Assembly (NCBI GenBank): GCA_030613505.1
Contig: JAUWLW010000058.1
Location: 1-16,297 of the forward strand
Source of the DNA: Candidatus Zixiibacteriota bacterium
GTDB taxonomy: Bacteria > RBG-13-66-14 > B26-G2 > WVWN01
Length of the DNA stretch: 16,297 bases
Direction: 5' to 3'
Shown here: positions 8,553 through 16,243 of the stretch, piece by piece
Position numbering within the stretch: position 1 is the stretch's first letter
Layout of the letters: every line of letters starts with the position of its first letter
Made by a program: the position numbers and the translations under genes
The notes under the pieces: model-generated
Told to the model about the DNA's origin: nothing
Databases searched by the model: none
What the model saw: the letters and a program-made list of their open reading frames with translations, nothing else

Positions 8553-10940
8553 CTACCACTCCTCGTAGAACTCGACGCCCTCGCGCTCCTGTGCCTGGAG
8601 GAGACGGTAGTGCTCGTATCCGTCCAGGAACTTGAGGATGAAGACGCGGTTCTCGGTCTCGGGGGCGAGGCCGAGGAATCTCCGGTAATAATCGGAGGCG
8701 TTCTCGTAATACTCGAGCTCGCGGTCGAAGCGGCGCCACTTCTTGGCCCCGGAACCCTTGATGCGGTATATGTCGCCCAACATCTCGTACGCGAACGGCT
8801 CGTCGGGTCTCTCGCGGCTGATTTCGTCGAAGAGCGCGAGGGCCTTGTCGAAGTCGGCGTTGTGGCGGTAGCACGTCGCGAGGGCCGTCTGGACGTCGTA
8901 GTTTTCGGGCGCCAGGCCGCGGGCCTTCTCGTAATACTTGATAGCCTCCGGGTACACCTCCATGTTCTCGTACGCGATGGCCAACAGGTAGTGGCCGTCG
9001 AGGTCCCTCTTGTCCAGCTCGCAGGCTTTCTTCAACACGGCCGCGGCGTCGTTGTACCGGTCTTTGCGGAGGTAAACGTAGCCGAGGTCGGTGCGCGCGC
9101 GCACGTGCTTACCGTTGAGCCACACCGCCTCCTCGTACTCGGCGACGGCGTCGTCCAGCCGGTCCTGCGCCTTGTACAGGCGGCCGAGCTGGTAATGGGC
9201 CTCGAACGATTCGGCGTCTATTTCGACCGCCCGCGTGAGCTCGCGCTCCGCCGGCTTCCAATCCTCCAGCGCGACGTACGAACGGCCCAGGCCGAGGTGC
9301 GCCTCTATTCGCCGGTCGTCGGCGTCTTTGGCGCGGACGTACGCGCGCACCGCGTCGGGCCAGCGTTTCATCTTCTCGTAAAGCTCACCCAGCGAGAGGA
9401 AAGCGTCTACCTTGTGGGGGTCAATTTCGGTAGCGCGCACGAGCGCCGGCTCGGCCTCGTCGTAATTTTCGCGGCCGAACTCCATCCGGCCGTGGTCGTA
9501 GAACGCCTCGTAGTAGCGCGGGTTCTCGGCCTCGGCCTTGCGGTAATACGTCGCGGCGGCGTCGAAATCTTTCAAGCCCTCGCCGGCCCGCGCCAAATAG
9601 TAGTATACGCCGTCCGCCAACTCGCGCGGCGAGCCCGCGGCCTCCAGCACCCGCCGGGCGTCGCGGTACTTCCCGCGGCCCACGTACGCCCGCCCCAGGC
9701 CGACGCGAGCTTCGACGTTGGAGGGCTCGGCCCTGATGACCTTCTCCAGACTGTCCTCGGCGGCCTCCATCCGGCCGGTAGCCGCGGCGGCGAGGCCCCG
9801 GTATAAGTGACCCCGGATATTGCCGCGCACCAGCCCCACCAGGCGGTCGGCGGATTGGAACGCCCGCTCGTAATTACCGTCGAGGTAGAGGAGTTCGCTG
9901 AAGCGCTCGAGCGCGAGTTGGTGGTTCTCGTCGCGCGCCAGCGCTTTCTCGAACGACGAACGCGCCTGGACGTAATCCCCCAGGCCCAATTGCGCGACGC
10001 CCAGCTGGCAATACGCCTCGGCGTCGCCGGCGCCGGCGTCCAGCGCATCCTTGAGGGTGCGTTCCGCCCGCGCGTAGTCGTCGGCACGGTTGTAAAGGGT
10101 GCCCAAAAGCACCAACGCCGCGCTGTCGCGGGGCCGCAACTTGACTACGCGCTCGAGCGCCTTGGTCGCGCCGAACTCGTCGTCGAGGGCGAGGCGGGCC
10201 TGGGCCAGATGCCAATACGCGTCTGCCTCGTCCGGCTCGAGCCGGCTCAGCTCCTCGTAATGCTCCGCGGCGCGCGCGTAATCGCCCCGGCCGAAGTATA
10301 TCGCCGCCAGCCGCTCGTGGCCCTGGACGTCGCGCGGCTCGGCCCGCAGCACCCTCTCGTATTCGGCGACGGCGTCGTCGACGCGGGCGAGTTTGTGCTC
10401 GTAGAGGCCGGCGAGCTCAAGGCGGTCGGCGGTATCGCCGGCCCGCGCGACGAGCTCCTCGAGCGCCTTGGCCTGGTTCTTGTAGTCGCTGCCGGCGGCG
10501 TAGAGGTCGGCCAGCGCGCGCCAAGCCTTAAGATTATTGGGGTCGCCCCTCACCACGTCTTCGTACGCGGCGACGGCCCGCGCCCGCTCGCCGAGCTTCT
10601 CGGCCAGGAAGGCGATCTTGTAGGATAGCTCCGCCGACTTCCCCGCTACGGCCTGGAGGCGGCCGTAGTAGTCGAGGGCGGCGCGGTCGTCGCCGGCGCC
10701 CTCGTGCGCCTCGGCCAGGCCGCGGAGCGCCTCGGCGTTGGCGGCGTCGAGGACAAGGGCGCGCTCGAACGCGCCGACGGCGTCGCCCCATTCCCGCGCG
10801 GCGAGGGCCGTTTGGCCCTCGTAGAGCAGCTCGCCCAGGTCCCCGCCCTGCTGGGCCGCCGCGGAGAAACACATAAAAGCCGCGGCCGCGAGTACCGTGG
10901 CCGCCCTACGGATCCATCTAAATACTATACCCGTCAACAC
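8553..10940 (-). CDS. Exported large tetratricopeptide-repeat protein
   Basis: 795 residues on the minus strand. An N-terminal signal peptide (RRAATVLAAAAFMCFSAAAQ, cleavage near AAAQQ) is followed by about 20 tandem 34-residue TPR units filling residues ~35-750, each with the W/L-G-Y/A-A-P pattern (for example EALRGLAEAHEGAGDDRAAL; YYEAFYDHGRMEFGRENYDE). The end is a charged helix (RLLQAQEREGVEFYEEW). It is probably a periplasmic or surface scaffold for protein-protein contacts. The start is GTG at 10940. No Shine-Dalgarno is possible because tRNA-Leu ends 4 bases upstream, and the next in-frame ATG (codon 23) would cut the signal peptide. It is probably co-transcribed with the tRNA and translated as a nearly leaderless message. 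It converges on the terminator at 8509-8535. Confidence 0.88.
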   Translation of the reverse strand: MLTGIVFRWIRRAATVLAAAAFMCFSAAAQQGGDLGELLYEGQTALAAREWGDAVGAFERALVLDAANAEALRGLAEAHEGAGDDRAALDYYGRLQAVAGKSAELSYKIAFLAEKLGERARAVAAYEDVVRGDPNNLKAWRALADLYAAGSDYKNQAKALEELVARAGDTADRLELAGLYEHKLARVDDAVAEYERVLRAEPRDVQGHERLAAIYFGRGDYARAAEHYEELSRLEPDEADAYWHLAQARLALDDEFGATKALERVVKLRPRDSAALVLLGTLYNRADDYARAERTLKDALDAGAGDAEAYCQLGVAQLGLGDYVQARSSFEKALARDENHQLALERFSELLYLDGNYERAFQSADRLVGLVRGNIRGHLYRGLAAAATGRMEAAEDSLEKVIRAEPSNVEARVGLGRAYVGRGKYRDARRVLEAAGSPRELADGVYYYLARAGEGLKDFDAAATYYRKAEAENPRYYEAFYDHGRMEFGRENYDEAEPALVRATEIDPHKVDAFLSLGELYEKMKRWPDAVRAYVRAKDADDRRIEAHLGLGRSYVALEDWKPAERELTRAVEIDAESFEAHYQLGRLYKAQDRLDDAVAEYEEAVWLNGKHVRARTDLGYVYLRKDRYNDAAAVLKKACELDKRDLDGHYLLAIAYENMEVYPEAIKYYEKARGLAPENYDVQTALATCYRHNADFDKALALFDEISRERPDEPFAYEMLGDIYRIKGSGAKKWRRFDRELEYYENASDYYRRFLGLAPETENRVFILKFLDGYEHYRLLQAQEREGVEFYEEW

Positions 10941-10944
10941 TTTT

Positions 10945-11029
10945 TGCCGAAGGCGGGACTCGAACCCGCACGAAGTAATCCTTCACTAGATCCTGAATCT
11001 AGCGCGTCTACCAATTCCGCCACTTCGGC
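10945..11029 (-). tRNA. tRNA-Leu (anticodon CAG)
   Basis: 85 bases on the minus strand. The acceptor stem GCCGAAG pairs with CTTCGGC, with discriminator A. The anticodon stem CTAGA/TCTAG encloses the loop TTCAGGA, anticodon CAG. A long variable arm follows (type II, as expected for Leu). The T arm is GCGGG-TTCGAGT-CCCGC. The CCA end is not encoded: AAAAG follows the discriminator. The gene has its own strong promoter (11044-11072) and lies directly before the TPR gene on the same strand. Confidence 0.96.
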
Positions 11030-11043
11030 CCGGTCGTCTTTAA

Positions 11044-11072
11044 ATTATATAGGGCCGGCGCGGCAAAGTCAA
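11044..11072 (-). promoter_or_regulatory. Strong sigma-70 promoter for tRNA-Leu and the TPR gene
   Basis: On the minus strand: TTGACT (11072-11067), exactly 17 bases, then TATAAT (11049-11044). This is a near-perfect consensus. The predicted transcript start is near 11037, about 8 bases before the mature tRNA 5' end. Confidence 0.85.
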
Positions 11073-11174
11073 GTTATTAACGGAAAGCGCCGCAGTCCTT
11101 GCTTTTCGGGGGCCGGTGTGATATTAATTTACGTTTCGGGGACGGCCTAATCTCGTAAAAAGGTAAGGTGACAT

Positions 11175-11741
11175 ATGCGTTACGTTTTAGTAATTCTCTC
11201 GGCCGCGGCGCCGGCTTCCGCGATGGTGTTGGGGCTGGGCGTGGGCGGCGGATTCGGCATGCCGGTGGGCGATTACGCCGAGCTCGTGGGGGCTTCCGCG
11301 GTAGTGGACGGCCGCGCCATCATATGCCTTACGCCCAACCTCAGCCTGACGGCCGGCGTCGGCTATCGCGTAAAACACGACCCCAAAGACTTCGAGGGCG
11401 CCGACGTCGCGAGCTACGACGTCATTCCCATCCTTCTCGGCGCGAACTACCGCTTCGACTACCTCCCGTGTATGCCGTACGTCGGCGGCGGCGCCGCGGC
11501 GGCCGTCTCCAAGGCGACCGTGCCGGCCGCGACCGGGCCCGGAGATTACAAAGCCACCCGCCTGGGCGCTTTCGCCGAAGGCGGGATGGAATACTACCTC
11601 GCCGAAAACTTCGGCTTCGATTTACGCGGCCGGTTCATAGCGACCCTAGGCGGCGACGCCGTCACGTACAACGACGCCCCGGTGGAAGCCGACAACTACA
11701 TGGCGTTCGACGCTTTGGTCGGCTTATTCTTCTATCCGTAG
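11175..11741 (+). CDS. Exported outer-membrane beta-barrel-like protein
   Basis: 188 residues. A short signal peptide (MRYVLVILSAAAPASAM) precedes barrel-like strands: LGLGVGGGFGMPVGDYAELV, then SLTAGVGYRVKH, VIPILLGANYRFDYLPCMPY, GAFAEGGMEYYLAENFGFDL and FDALVGLFFYP at the end. The layout, with paired strands and glycines at turns, fits the OmpW/OmpA-barrel-like class of small 8-strand outer-membrane proteins. A more precise family is not visible. AAGGTGA lies 4 bases before the ATG. The gene is divergent from the tRNA-Leu unit and is followed by a promoter-like site for the next gene, so it is probably monocistronic. It resembles the pair at 7282-8488 in type but not closely in sequence. 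Confidence 0.72.
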   Translation: MRYVLVILSAAAPASAMVLGLGVGGGFGMPVGDYAELVGASAVVDGRAIICLTPNLSLTAGVGYRVKHDPKDFEGADVASYDVIPILLGANYRFDYLPCMPYVGGGAAAAVSKATVPAATGPGDYKATRLGAFAEGGMEYYLAENFGFDLRGRFIATLGGDAVTYNDAPVEADNYMAFDALVGLFFYP

Positions 11742-11752
11742 GCCGCGCGGGT

Positions 11753-11782
11753 TTGACCTTGATTTAGCGCCGGGCGTATGTT
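11753..11782 (+). promoter_or_regulatory. Probable sigma-70 promoter for the GYF_2/AgmX-like gene
   Basis: TTGACC (11753-11758, 5 of 6 consensus), 18-base spacer, TATGTT (11777-11782, 4 of 6). It lies about 40 bases before the ATG at 11824 and just after the barrel gene. No terminator separates it from that gene. Confidence 0.45.
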
Positions 11783-11823
11783 AGCTTGCCGCGTTAGCGT
11801 CGGCAACCGCCGCTGAGTCGCAT

Positions 11824-13134
11824 ATGAACGAAAAAAAGGAAATCGAACTTTATATTCGCGTCGACGGCGCCGAACACGGCCCCCTCACCGTCGACGAGAT
11901 CAAGGCCTGGATCGACGACGGCAAGTTTCGCCAAACGGACTACATCCGGATGGCGGACAAGAAGGCCTGGGTCAAGGCCGAGAACCTGGTCCACGTCAAA
12001 GCGCTCTTCGACGAGGCGCGCGAGAAGAGTGAGCGCGGCGCCTTCGCCACGTGGCTCGGCAACATCCGGGAGGGCAAGCCGGCCATAGTGCTCACGCCCG
12101 TAGGCCGCGCCGAGGAGGAGAAGCGCATCGCCGCCGAGCGCGACGCCCTCGCCGAGGACCGGGCCGTGCTCGAGGAACAGGAAAAAGAGCTCCGCGACCA
12201 GCTCGAGAAGACCATCACCGAGCGCGAAGAAGAGCTCGCGCGGCTGGAGGCCGAACGGGAGGAAGAGCGCAAGCGCCTGGAGGCCGAGCGCGACGAGGAG
12301 GTTAGGCGCCTCGCCGCCGAGCGCGACGCTGAACGGCAGCGGCTCATAACCCAGTACGAAGAAGAGGTAAAGGACGCCAAGGAGGAGCGCGACGGCGAGG
12401 TCTCGCGGCTTTCCTCCGAGCGCGAGCGACTCGACGCCGAGCGCGTCCGCCTGGCCGACGAGGAGCGCGAGCTCGCGACGATGGGCAAAGCTATGAAGCG
12501 ACGCCGACGCCTGCCCTTCTTCGTAGCCGCCGGCGTGGTCGTGCTCGCGATAATTATAGCCGCGCCGTTGTATTATTTTAAGATATATCTGCCTGGCCAA
12601 GAACTAAGCGACAAACTCGCCCGTATTTCGGCCCTCGAAGACCGCATCGCGGGGTTGACCGCACAACTCGAGGCGGCGTTAAACGCTGGCGACATCGCCA
12701 AGGCCGAGGAGATCGCGGAAGAGATCGAAAAGGCGCGCATAGAGAAAGAAAAGCTGGCGGAAGAAGTCCCCGAGAAGAGGATGCCGACGACCCGGGGCAA
12801 GGCCAAGCTGGCGGGGCTGCTGCGGGCGGAGGGCGGCGGCGCCGAGGACCCGGCGCGCACCGGCGGCGCCATTACCGGCGGCCTGAGCGGCGCCATGGGC
12901 GGCGTACGCTCCACGTACAGCCGCGAGCTCGGCCGGACCCCCGGCCTTGAAGGCCACGTCATCGTGAGAATAAAGGTGGCCGCGGACGGAACCGTGACCG
13001 GCGCCAACGTCGTCTCCTCCACCATCGGCAACTCCGCGGTGGAGAGCGCCGTAACGGCCGCGGCCCGCCGCGCGCGCTTCCGCCCCGCCGCCGGCGACAC
13101 CTCCCTCACCTACAAGTTCGACTTCTCGCCGTAA
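11824..13134 (+). CDS. GYF_2 domain / coiled-coil / single-TM protein with AgmX- or TonB-like C-terminal domain
   Basis: 436 residues in four parts. Residues ~8-60 (LYIRVDGAEHGPLTVDEIKA ... KKAWVKAENL) match the GYF_2 (DUF4339) domain. Residues ~94-222 are a very charged Glu/Arg coiled coil. A transmembrane helix follows at ~230-255 (FFVAAGVVVLAIIIAAPLYY). After a second short helix and a Gly/Ala linker, residues ~355-434 (YSRELGRTPGLEGHVIVRIK; ADGTVTGANVVSSTIGNSAV; RARFRP) match the AgmX/PglI or TonB C-terminal fold. The expected topology is GYF_2 and coiled coil in the cytosol and the TonB-like domain in the periplasm, so it could link an inner-membrane complex to envelope partners. No exbB/exbD is nearby. 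The ribosome-binding site is weak. The next gene starts 25 bases after its stop. Confidence 0.8.
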   Translation: MNEKKEIELYIRVDGAEHGPLTVDEIKAWIDDGKFRQTDYIRMADKKAWVKAENLVHVKALFDEAREKSERGAFATWLGNIREGKPAIVLTPVGRAEEEKRIAAERDALAEDRAVLEEQEKELRDQLEKTITEREEELARLEAEREEERKRLEAERDEEVRRLAAERDAERQRLITQYEEEVKDAKEERDGEVSRLSSERERLDAERVRLADEERELATMGKAMKRRRRLPFFVAAGVVVLAIIIAAPLYYFKIYLPGQELSDKLARISALEDRIAGLTAQLEAALNAGDIAKAEEIAEEIEKARIEKEKLAEEVPEKRMPTTRGKAKLAGLLRAEGGGAEDPARTGGAITGGLSGAMGGVRSTYSRELGRTPGLEGHVIVRIKVAADGTVTGANVVSSTIGNSAVESAVTAAARRARFRPAAGDTSLTYKFDFSP

Positions 13135-13159
13135 AATGTTTTATTGAGGAGCGGGGAAA

Positions 13160-14872
13160 ATGGAAACGCTAAGAAACTTATTAATTACTGGTTTATTGAT
13201 AATATTACCTTTAATAGGAATCGCACAGGAAAAAGAGGAGACCGAAAAGAAAGAAAAGACCAGTACGAAAGAAACTAACTTTTCGCCGAAATTGGAAATT
13301 AGCCCCGAGCTAGAGCTCGGGTTTTTTTATCGTTCGGAAAAGTTCCACGAGCTAGACAAAGAAATAAATAACATTGATACTAAATTAGAAGCCACTAAAG
13401 ATTATTACGATAAATATTTCGAACTCTTACAAAAAGAAATCGATTGGCACGAAAGCCGGATACATATAATAATTAGCCTAGCTGGATTAATAATAGTTAT
13501 CCTTTTCGGAATAGATAAGTATCGCCAATATAAAACGGAAAAGAGATATTCCGATAGGCTAATGGAAATAGAACGAACCGTTGATAGGATAAAAACTTTA
13601 GAGCGAGAGACGGTAAAAAGGGTAGATCGTATAAAGGAAATCGAGAACACGTTTAGGAACACGACCCGGGGAGTACCTAATAAAGCACCGTTAGGAGACG
13701 ATATAACCGAAGAAAAAACGGATTTAATAAAAAAAATAATATATAACCTACCCAAAACGGTATCAGAAGCACGCTTTATATTAGCAGCCGCCGAAAATAA
13801 ATTTGTGGACGATTTGAATTTAATAAACAAAGCAGGGATAATCCTAGGATCCGCGGGAAACCACAAAGAAGCTTACCGTGCTTTCAAAATATGTTCGGAA
13901 ATAGCTAAAGACCCGGAGAATGAAGCCGGGAGTCTTTACAATATGAGTTATAGTTTAACCAAAATCGCCGCGCCGAAACTCGAAAAAAGCATAGAACTGA
14001 TAGAAAAAGCGATAGAAATAAAACCGAATTTTTACTCCGGTTATTTAAATAAAGGCTATACCCTAAGACAGTTTAAACCCCCTAGAATAGAAGAGGCTTT
14101 AAAAACTTACGATAAAGCTATAGAACTGGAACCGGAAAACCCAAAAGGCTACAATTTTAAAGGCAACGCTTTACGTGAGCAAAAGCCTCCGCGATTAGAA
14201 GAAGCTATAAAGTACTACGACTTAGCAATAAAAAAGGACAGGAATTACGCAAGCGCGTACAACAGCAAAGGCTTAGCCTTAAAAAGGGTTGACCCCCCTC
14301 GTCTAAAAGAAGCTATAAAGAATTTCGAAAAAGCTATACAAATTAGAACCGATTTATTGGAGGCTCACCTAAATCTTGCGTTAACGTATAGAGAAATCAA
14401 ACCTCCCCGACTACAGGATGCTCTCGAACATATAGATTTCGTACTAGAACGTAAAAACGACTACGCCGAAGCCTTTGTTGAAAAAGGTACTACACTCCTT
14501 TATCTAGAACCCCCCGACTTTCTAGAAGCTATGGATACGTTTAACCGCGCGCTAGAAATCAAACCCGATTTGCAAACAGCGTATAACGAAAAAGGCCAAT
14601 TATATGCGATTTTAACCCCTCCCGATTTGGAAAACGCATTAGAATCGTTTAATAAAGCAATAGACTTAAACCCGGAAATCGCCGAACCCCACTATAATAA
14701 AGCTCGCGTATTAGCCATACAAGGGCTTATTGAAGAATGCTACGAAGCCCTATCAAAAGCGGTAACGTTAAATCCCGAATTAAAACTTAAAGCTAAGCGC
14801 GATAAGGCTTTCGCGGACTATATTAAAAAGGGGGAAAAGTTTGCGAACCTCGTAAAAAATAACCCAAAATAA
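13160..14872 (+). CDS. Membrane-anchored TPR protein with 36-residue repeats
   Basis: 570 residues, with GAGGAG 8 bases before the ATG. The N-terminus is a signal peptide or anchor (NLLITGLLIILPLIGIAQ), followed by a charged region, a transmembrane helix at ~100-120 (IHIIISLAGLIIVILFGIDK), a coiled coil to ~165, and then TPR repeats to ~560. Seven consecutive repeats have an exact 36-residue period. Each carries a Pro pair before helix A' (PPRIEEAL, PPRLEEAI, PPRLKEAI, PPRLQDAL, PPDFLEAM, PPDLENAL; the first has AP), with Pro pairs at residues 307, 343, 379, 415, 451 and 487. It is much more A+T-rich than its operon partner upstream, which suggests foreign origin. Function is unknown; a scaffold role is inferred from the TPRs. 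A terminator starts at its stop codon. Confidence 0.82.
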   Translation: METLRNLLITGLLIILPLIGIAQEKEETEKKEKTSTKETNFSPKLEISPELELGFFYRSEKFHELDKEINNIDTKLEATKDYYDKYFELLQKEIDWHESRIHIIISLAGLIIVILFGIDKYRQYKTEKRYSDRLMEIERTVDRIKTLERETVKRVDRIKEIENTFRNTTRGVPNKAPLGDDITEEKTDLIKKIIYNLPKTVSEARFILAAAENKFVDDLNLINKAGIILGSAGNHKEAYRAFKICSEIAKDPENEAGSLYNMSYSLTKIAAPKLEKSIELIEKAIEIKPNFYSGYLNKGYTLRQFKPPRIEEALKTYDKAIELEPENPKGYNFKGNALREQKPPRLEEAIKYYDLAIKKDRNYASAYNSKGLALKRVDPPRLKEAIKNFEKAIQIRTDLLEAHLNLALTYREIKPPRLQDALEHIDFVLERKNDYAEAFVEKGTTLLYLEPPDFLEAMDTFNRALEIKPDLQTAYNEKGQLYAILTPPDLENALESFNKAIDLNPEIAEPHYNKARVLAIQGLIEECYEALSKAVTLNPELKLKAKRDKAFADYIKKGEKFANLVKNNPK

Positions 14873-14899
14873 AAACCCGACCTCCCGGGCGGGTTTTTT
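14871..14899 (+). terminator. Intrinsic terminator of the TPR gene
   Basis: AAAAACCCG and CGGGTTTTTT form the stem, with a 10-base loop (ACCTCCCGGG). The element overlaps the TAA stop of the gene at 13160 and ends in six T. It would also work on the minus strand, because A/T runs flank both sides. Confidence 0.85.
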
Positions 14900-14920
14900 A
14901 TTGTGGCCTGACCGCCCCGA

Positions 14921-14959
14921 CTATTTAAACAACGCCTTAACGCGGCCTAATGATGTAGG
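14921..14959 (-). pseudogene. Remnant 3' end of a second NHL-type gene
   Basis: On the minus strand it reads PTSLGRVKALFK-stop, almost the same as the end of the intact NHL gene (PSSLGRVKALFR-stop at 15251). Most codon differences are silent (TTA/CTC, GTT/GTG), and the last residue is Lys instead of Arg. No NHL repeat lies upstream of it. The frame runs back into the stop codon of the 53-residue ORF. It may be the leftover of a deleted paralogue or a duplicated gene edge. Confidence 0.6.
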
Positions 14960-14974
14960 GGAGGCGGGCGTATA

Positions 14975-15009
14975 AGCGGAGCCACACGGGGCCGAAGCTC
15001 GGCTCCGCT
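14975..15009. repeat. Inverted repeat / hairpin after the 53-residue ORF
   Basis: AGCGGAGCC (14975-14983) and GGCTCCGCT (15001-15009) are perfect 9-base arms around a 17-base G+C-rich loop. The hairpin overlaps the stop codon of the minus-strand ORF. No T run follows, so it is not a normal intrinsic terminator. It could stabilise or attenuate the transcript. Confidence 0.55.
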
Positions 15010-15169
15010 ACTTGGCGGCGTATTTAAGTTTTATTTCGGCAATCTTGGCGTCGTATTCCGCCTTAGCCGCGTCGCGCTTGGCCTCGCTTTCGGCCTTAGC
15101 CGCGTCGCGCTTGGCCTCGTATTCGGCCTTCGCGGCGGCTATTTCCTTTCCCTTTTCGTATTTATACAT
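15008..15169 (-). CDS. 53-residue Ala/Lys/Glu-rich repetitive helical protein (small ORF)
   Basis: Minus strand, ATG at 15169, TAG at 15010-15008. The sequence MYKYEKGKEIAAAKAEYEAK continues as tandem 11-residue units (AKAEYEAKRDA, AKAESEAKRDA, AKAEYDAKIAE) and ends IKLKYAAK. It has no membrane segment, no Cys and almost no bulky core residues. The 11-residue period suits a long amphipathic or hendecad helix, as in LEA-type or coiled-coil proteins. The ribosome-binding site is weak (GGAT 9 bases upstream). It is 81 bases downstream of the NHL gene on the same strand. Whether it is expressed is unproven, but the in-frame repeat with preserved coding sense favours a real gene. No function is assigned. 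Confidence 0.5.
   Translation of the reverse strand: MYKYEKGKEIAAAKAEYEAKRDAAKAESEAKRDAAKAEYDAKIAEIKLKYAAK
15061..15126 (-). repeat. Two tandem 33-base units inside the 53-residue ORF
   Basis: 15061-15093 and 15094-15126 match at 31 of 33 bases by eye. Each unit encodes 11 residues. The near identity at third positions shows a recent duplication. Confidence 0.85.
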
Positions 15170-15250
15170 TTACTTTATCCGGGTTTAGGCGGGGCGTTGG
15201 CGAACGCGAAAGCCGTTGCGGCAATTAAAACGGTCTTAATCTATTGGCCC

Positions 15251-16207
15251 CTACCTAAACAACGCCTTCACGCGGCCGAGGGAGGACGGGACGACATTAC
15301 TCGGCGATTCGCGGAAGTATTGGACACGAGGGTTATCTCGGTCGGTAACGTAAACGCGGGTGCCGTCCCAAGAAAGGCCCACCCTGGTAGGATACAGGAA
15401 CTGGCCTTTCCCGGTCCCTGTAGTACCCCACTGGCCCAAATAAGACCCTGTCGCCGTGAAGTATTGGATGCGGCGATTAAAGCAGTCGCAAACGAAAACG
15501 GTCCCGTCGGGCGCTACGGCGATACCGTTCGGGGCCGCGAATTGACCCGGGCCGGACCCTACGCTACCCCACTTGCCTAAAAAGGACCCCGTGGGCGTGA
15601 AGTATTGCACGCGGTGGTTGGAAGTATCTATAACGTAGACGTTACCGTTAGGACCCACTGCGACGGCGTAAGGGGCATCGAATTGGCCCTCACCGGACCC
15701 TAGGCCGCCCCACCGCCCCAGGTATGAACCGGTAGAGGTGAAATACGCTACGCCGTGAGCTTCCCATAATTCCGTTACGTAGACAGTTCCGTTTGCGGCG
15801 ACTGCGACGCCGTTGGGACGAGTGAGTTGGGCGGCAATAACGCCCAAAAAAGAACCGTTTGGCGTGAAATACTGAAACCGGAAATTACGTACATCGGCCA
15901 CGTAGACGTTGCCGTTAGGGGCGACCGCTACGCCGCACGGCCCGTCGAATTGGCCTTCCCCCTGGCCGTAGGAGCCCCACATGCCTAAGAACTTACCTTT
16001 AGGCCCGTAATAATGGACTCGGTCGAAGTAAGTGTTTGCTAGGTATATGCGGCCGTTGGGGGCGCCCGTAACGCCGACAGGGCGCGCGAAAGCTCTTGTG
16101 TTAGCCTTAGGCGACCGCCACTGGCCCTCGTACACCCAAGCGCCGTAAGCACAAAAGGCCGCCAGCGCGCCGAGCGCCGCGGCCGTAGTTATCGCGAGCT
16201 TACTCAT
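15251..16207 (-). CDS. Exported NHL-repeat beta-propeller protein
   Basis: 318 residues on the minus strand. AGGAGG (16222-16217) lies 9 bases before the ATG. A signal peptide or anchor (KLAITTAAALGALAAFCAYG) is followed by six NHL repeats between residues ~32 and ~303, each of the form GQF..P.GVAVAPNGNVYVAD, then N.RVQYFTP.GSFLG.WG. Six repeats would close a six-bladed propeller. The closing tail is SNVVPSSLGRVKALFR. NHL propellers bind proteins, peptides or RNA. An exported one with no catalytic domain probably acts in the periplasm or on the surface as a binding module. Partner unknown. The tail SLGRVKALF(R/K) recurs at 14921-14959. The gene is G+C-rich like the core genes. Confidence 0.9.
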   Translation of the reverse strand: MSKLAITTAAALGALAAFCAYGAWVYEGQWRSPKANTRAFARPVGVTGAPNGRIYLANTYFDRVHYYGPKGKFLGMWGSYGQGEGQFDGPCGVAVAPNGNVYVADVRNFRFQYFTPNGSFLGVIAAQLTRPNGVAVAANGTVYVTELWEAHGVAYFTSTGSYLGRWGGLGSGEGQFDAPYAVAVGPNGNVYVIDTSNHRVQYFTPTGSFLGKWGSVGSGPGQFAAPNGIAVAPDGTVFVCDCFNRRIQYFTATGSYLGQWGTTGTGKGQFLYPTRVGLSWDGTRVYVTDRDNPRVQYFRESPSNVVPSSLGRVKALFR

Positions 16208-16243
16208 TTCCCTTTACCTCCTCGGGCTACTGCCCTCTAATAC

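Noticed and set aside
8397-9806. Long plus-strand open frame opposite the TPR gene (469 codons), continued by another at 9807-10628
   Set aside because: It crosses the hairpin terminator, lies wholly antisense to a clear TPR gene and has no recognisable domain. It results from high G+C at third codon positions.
11099-11127. Promoter-like TTGCTT, 17 bases, TATTAA before the barrel gene at 11175
   Set aside because: Only 3 of 6 and 4 of 6 matches; too weak to list as a feature, although a promoter is expected in this region.
11794-12600. Minus-strand open frame opposite the coiled-coil region of the GYF_2 protein
   Set aside because: It mirrors the Glu/Arg-rich coding strand and gives low-complexity Leu/Ala sequence.
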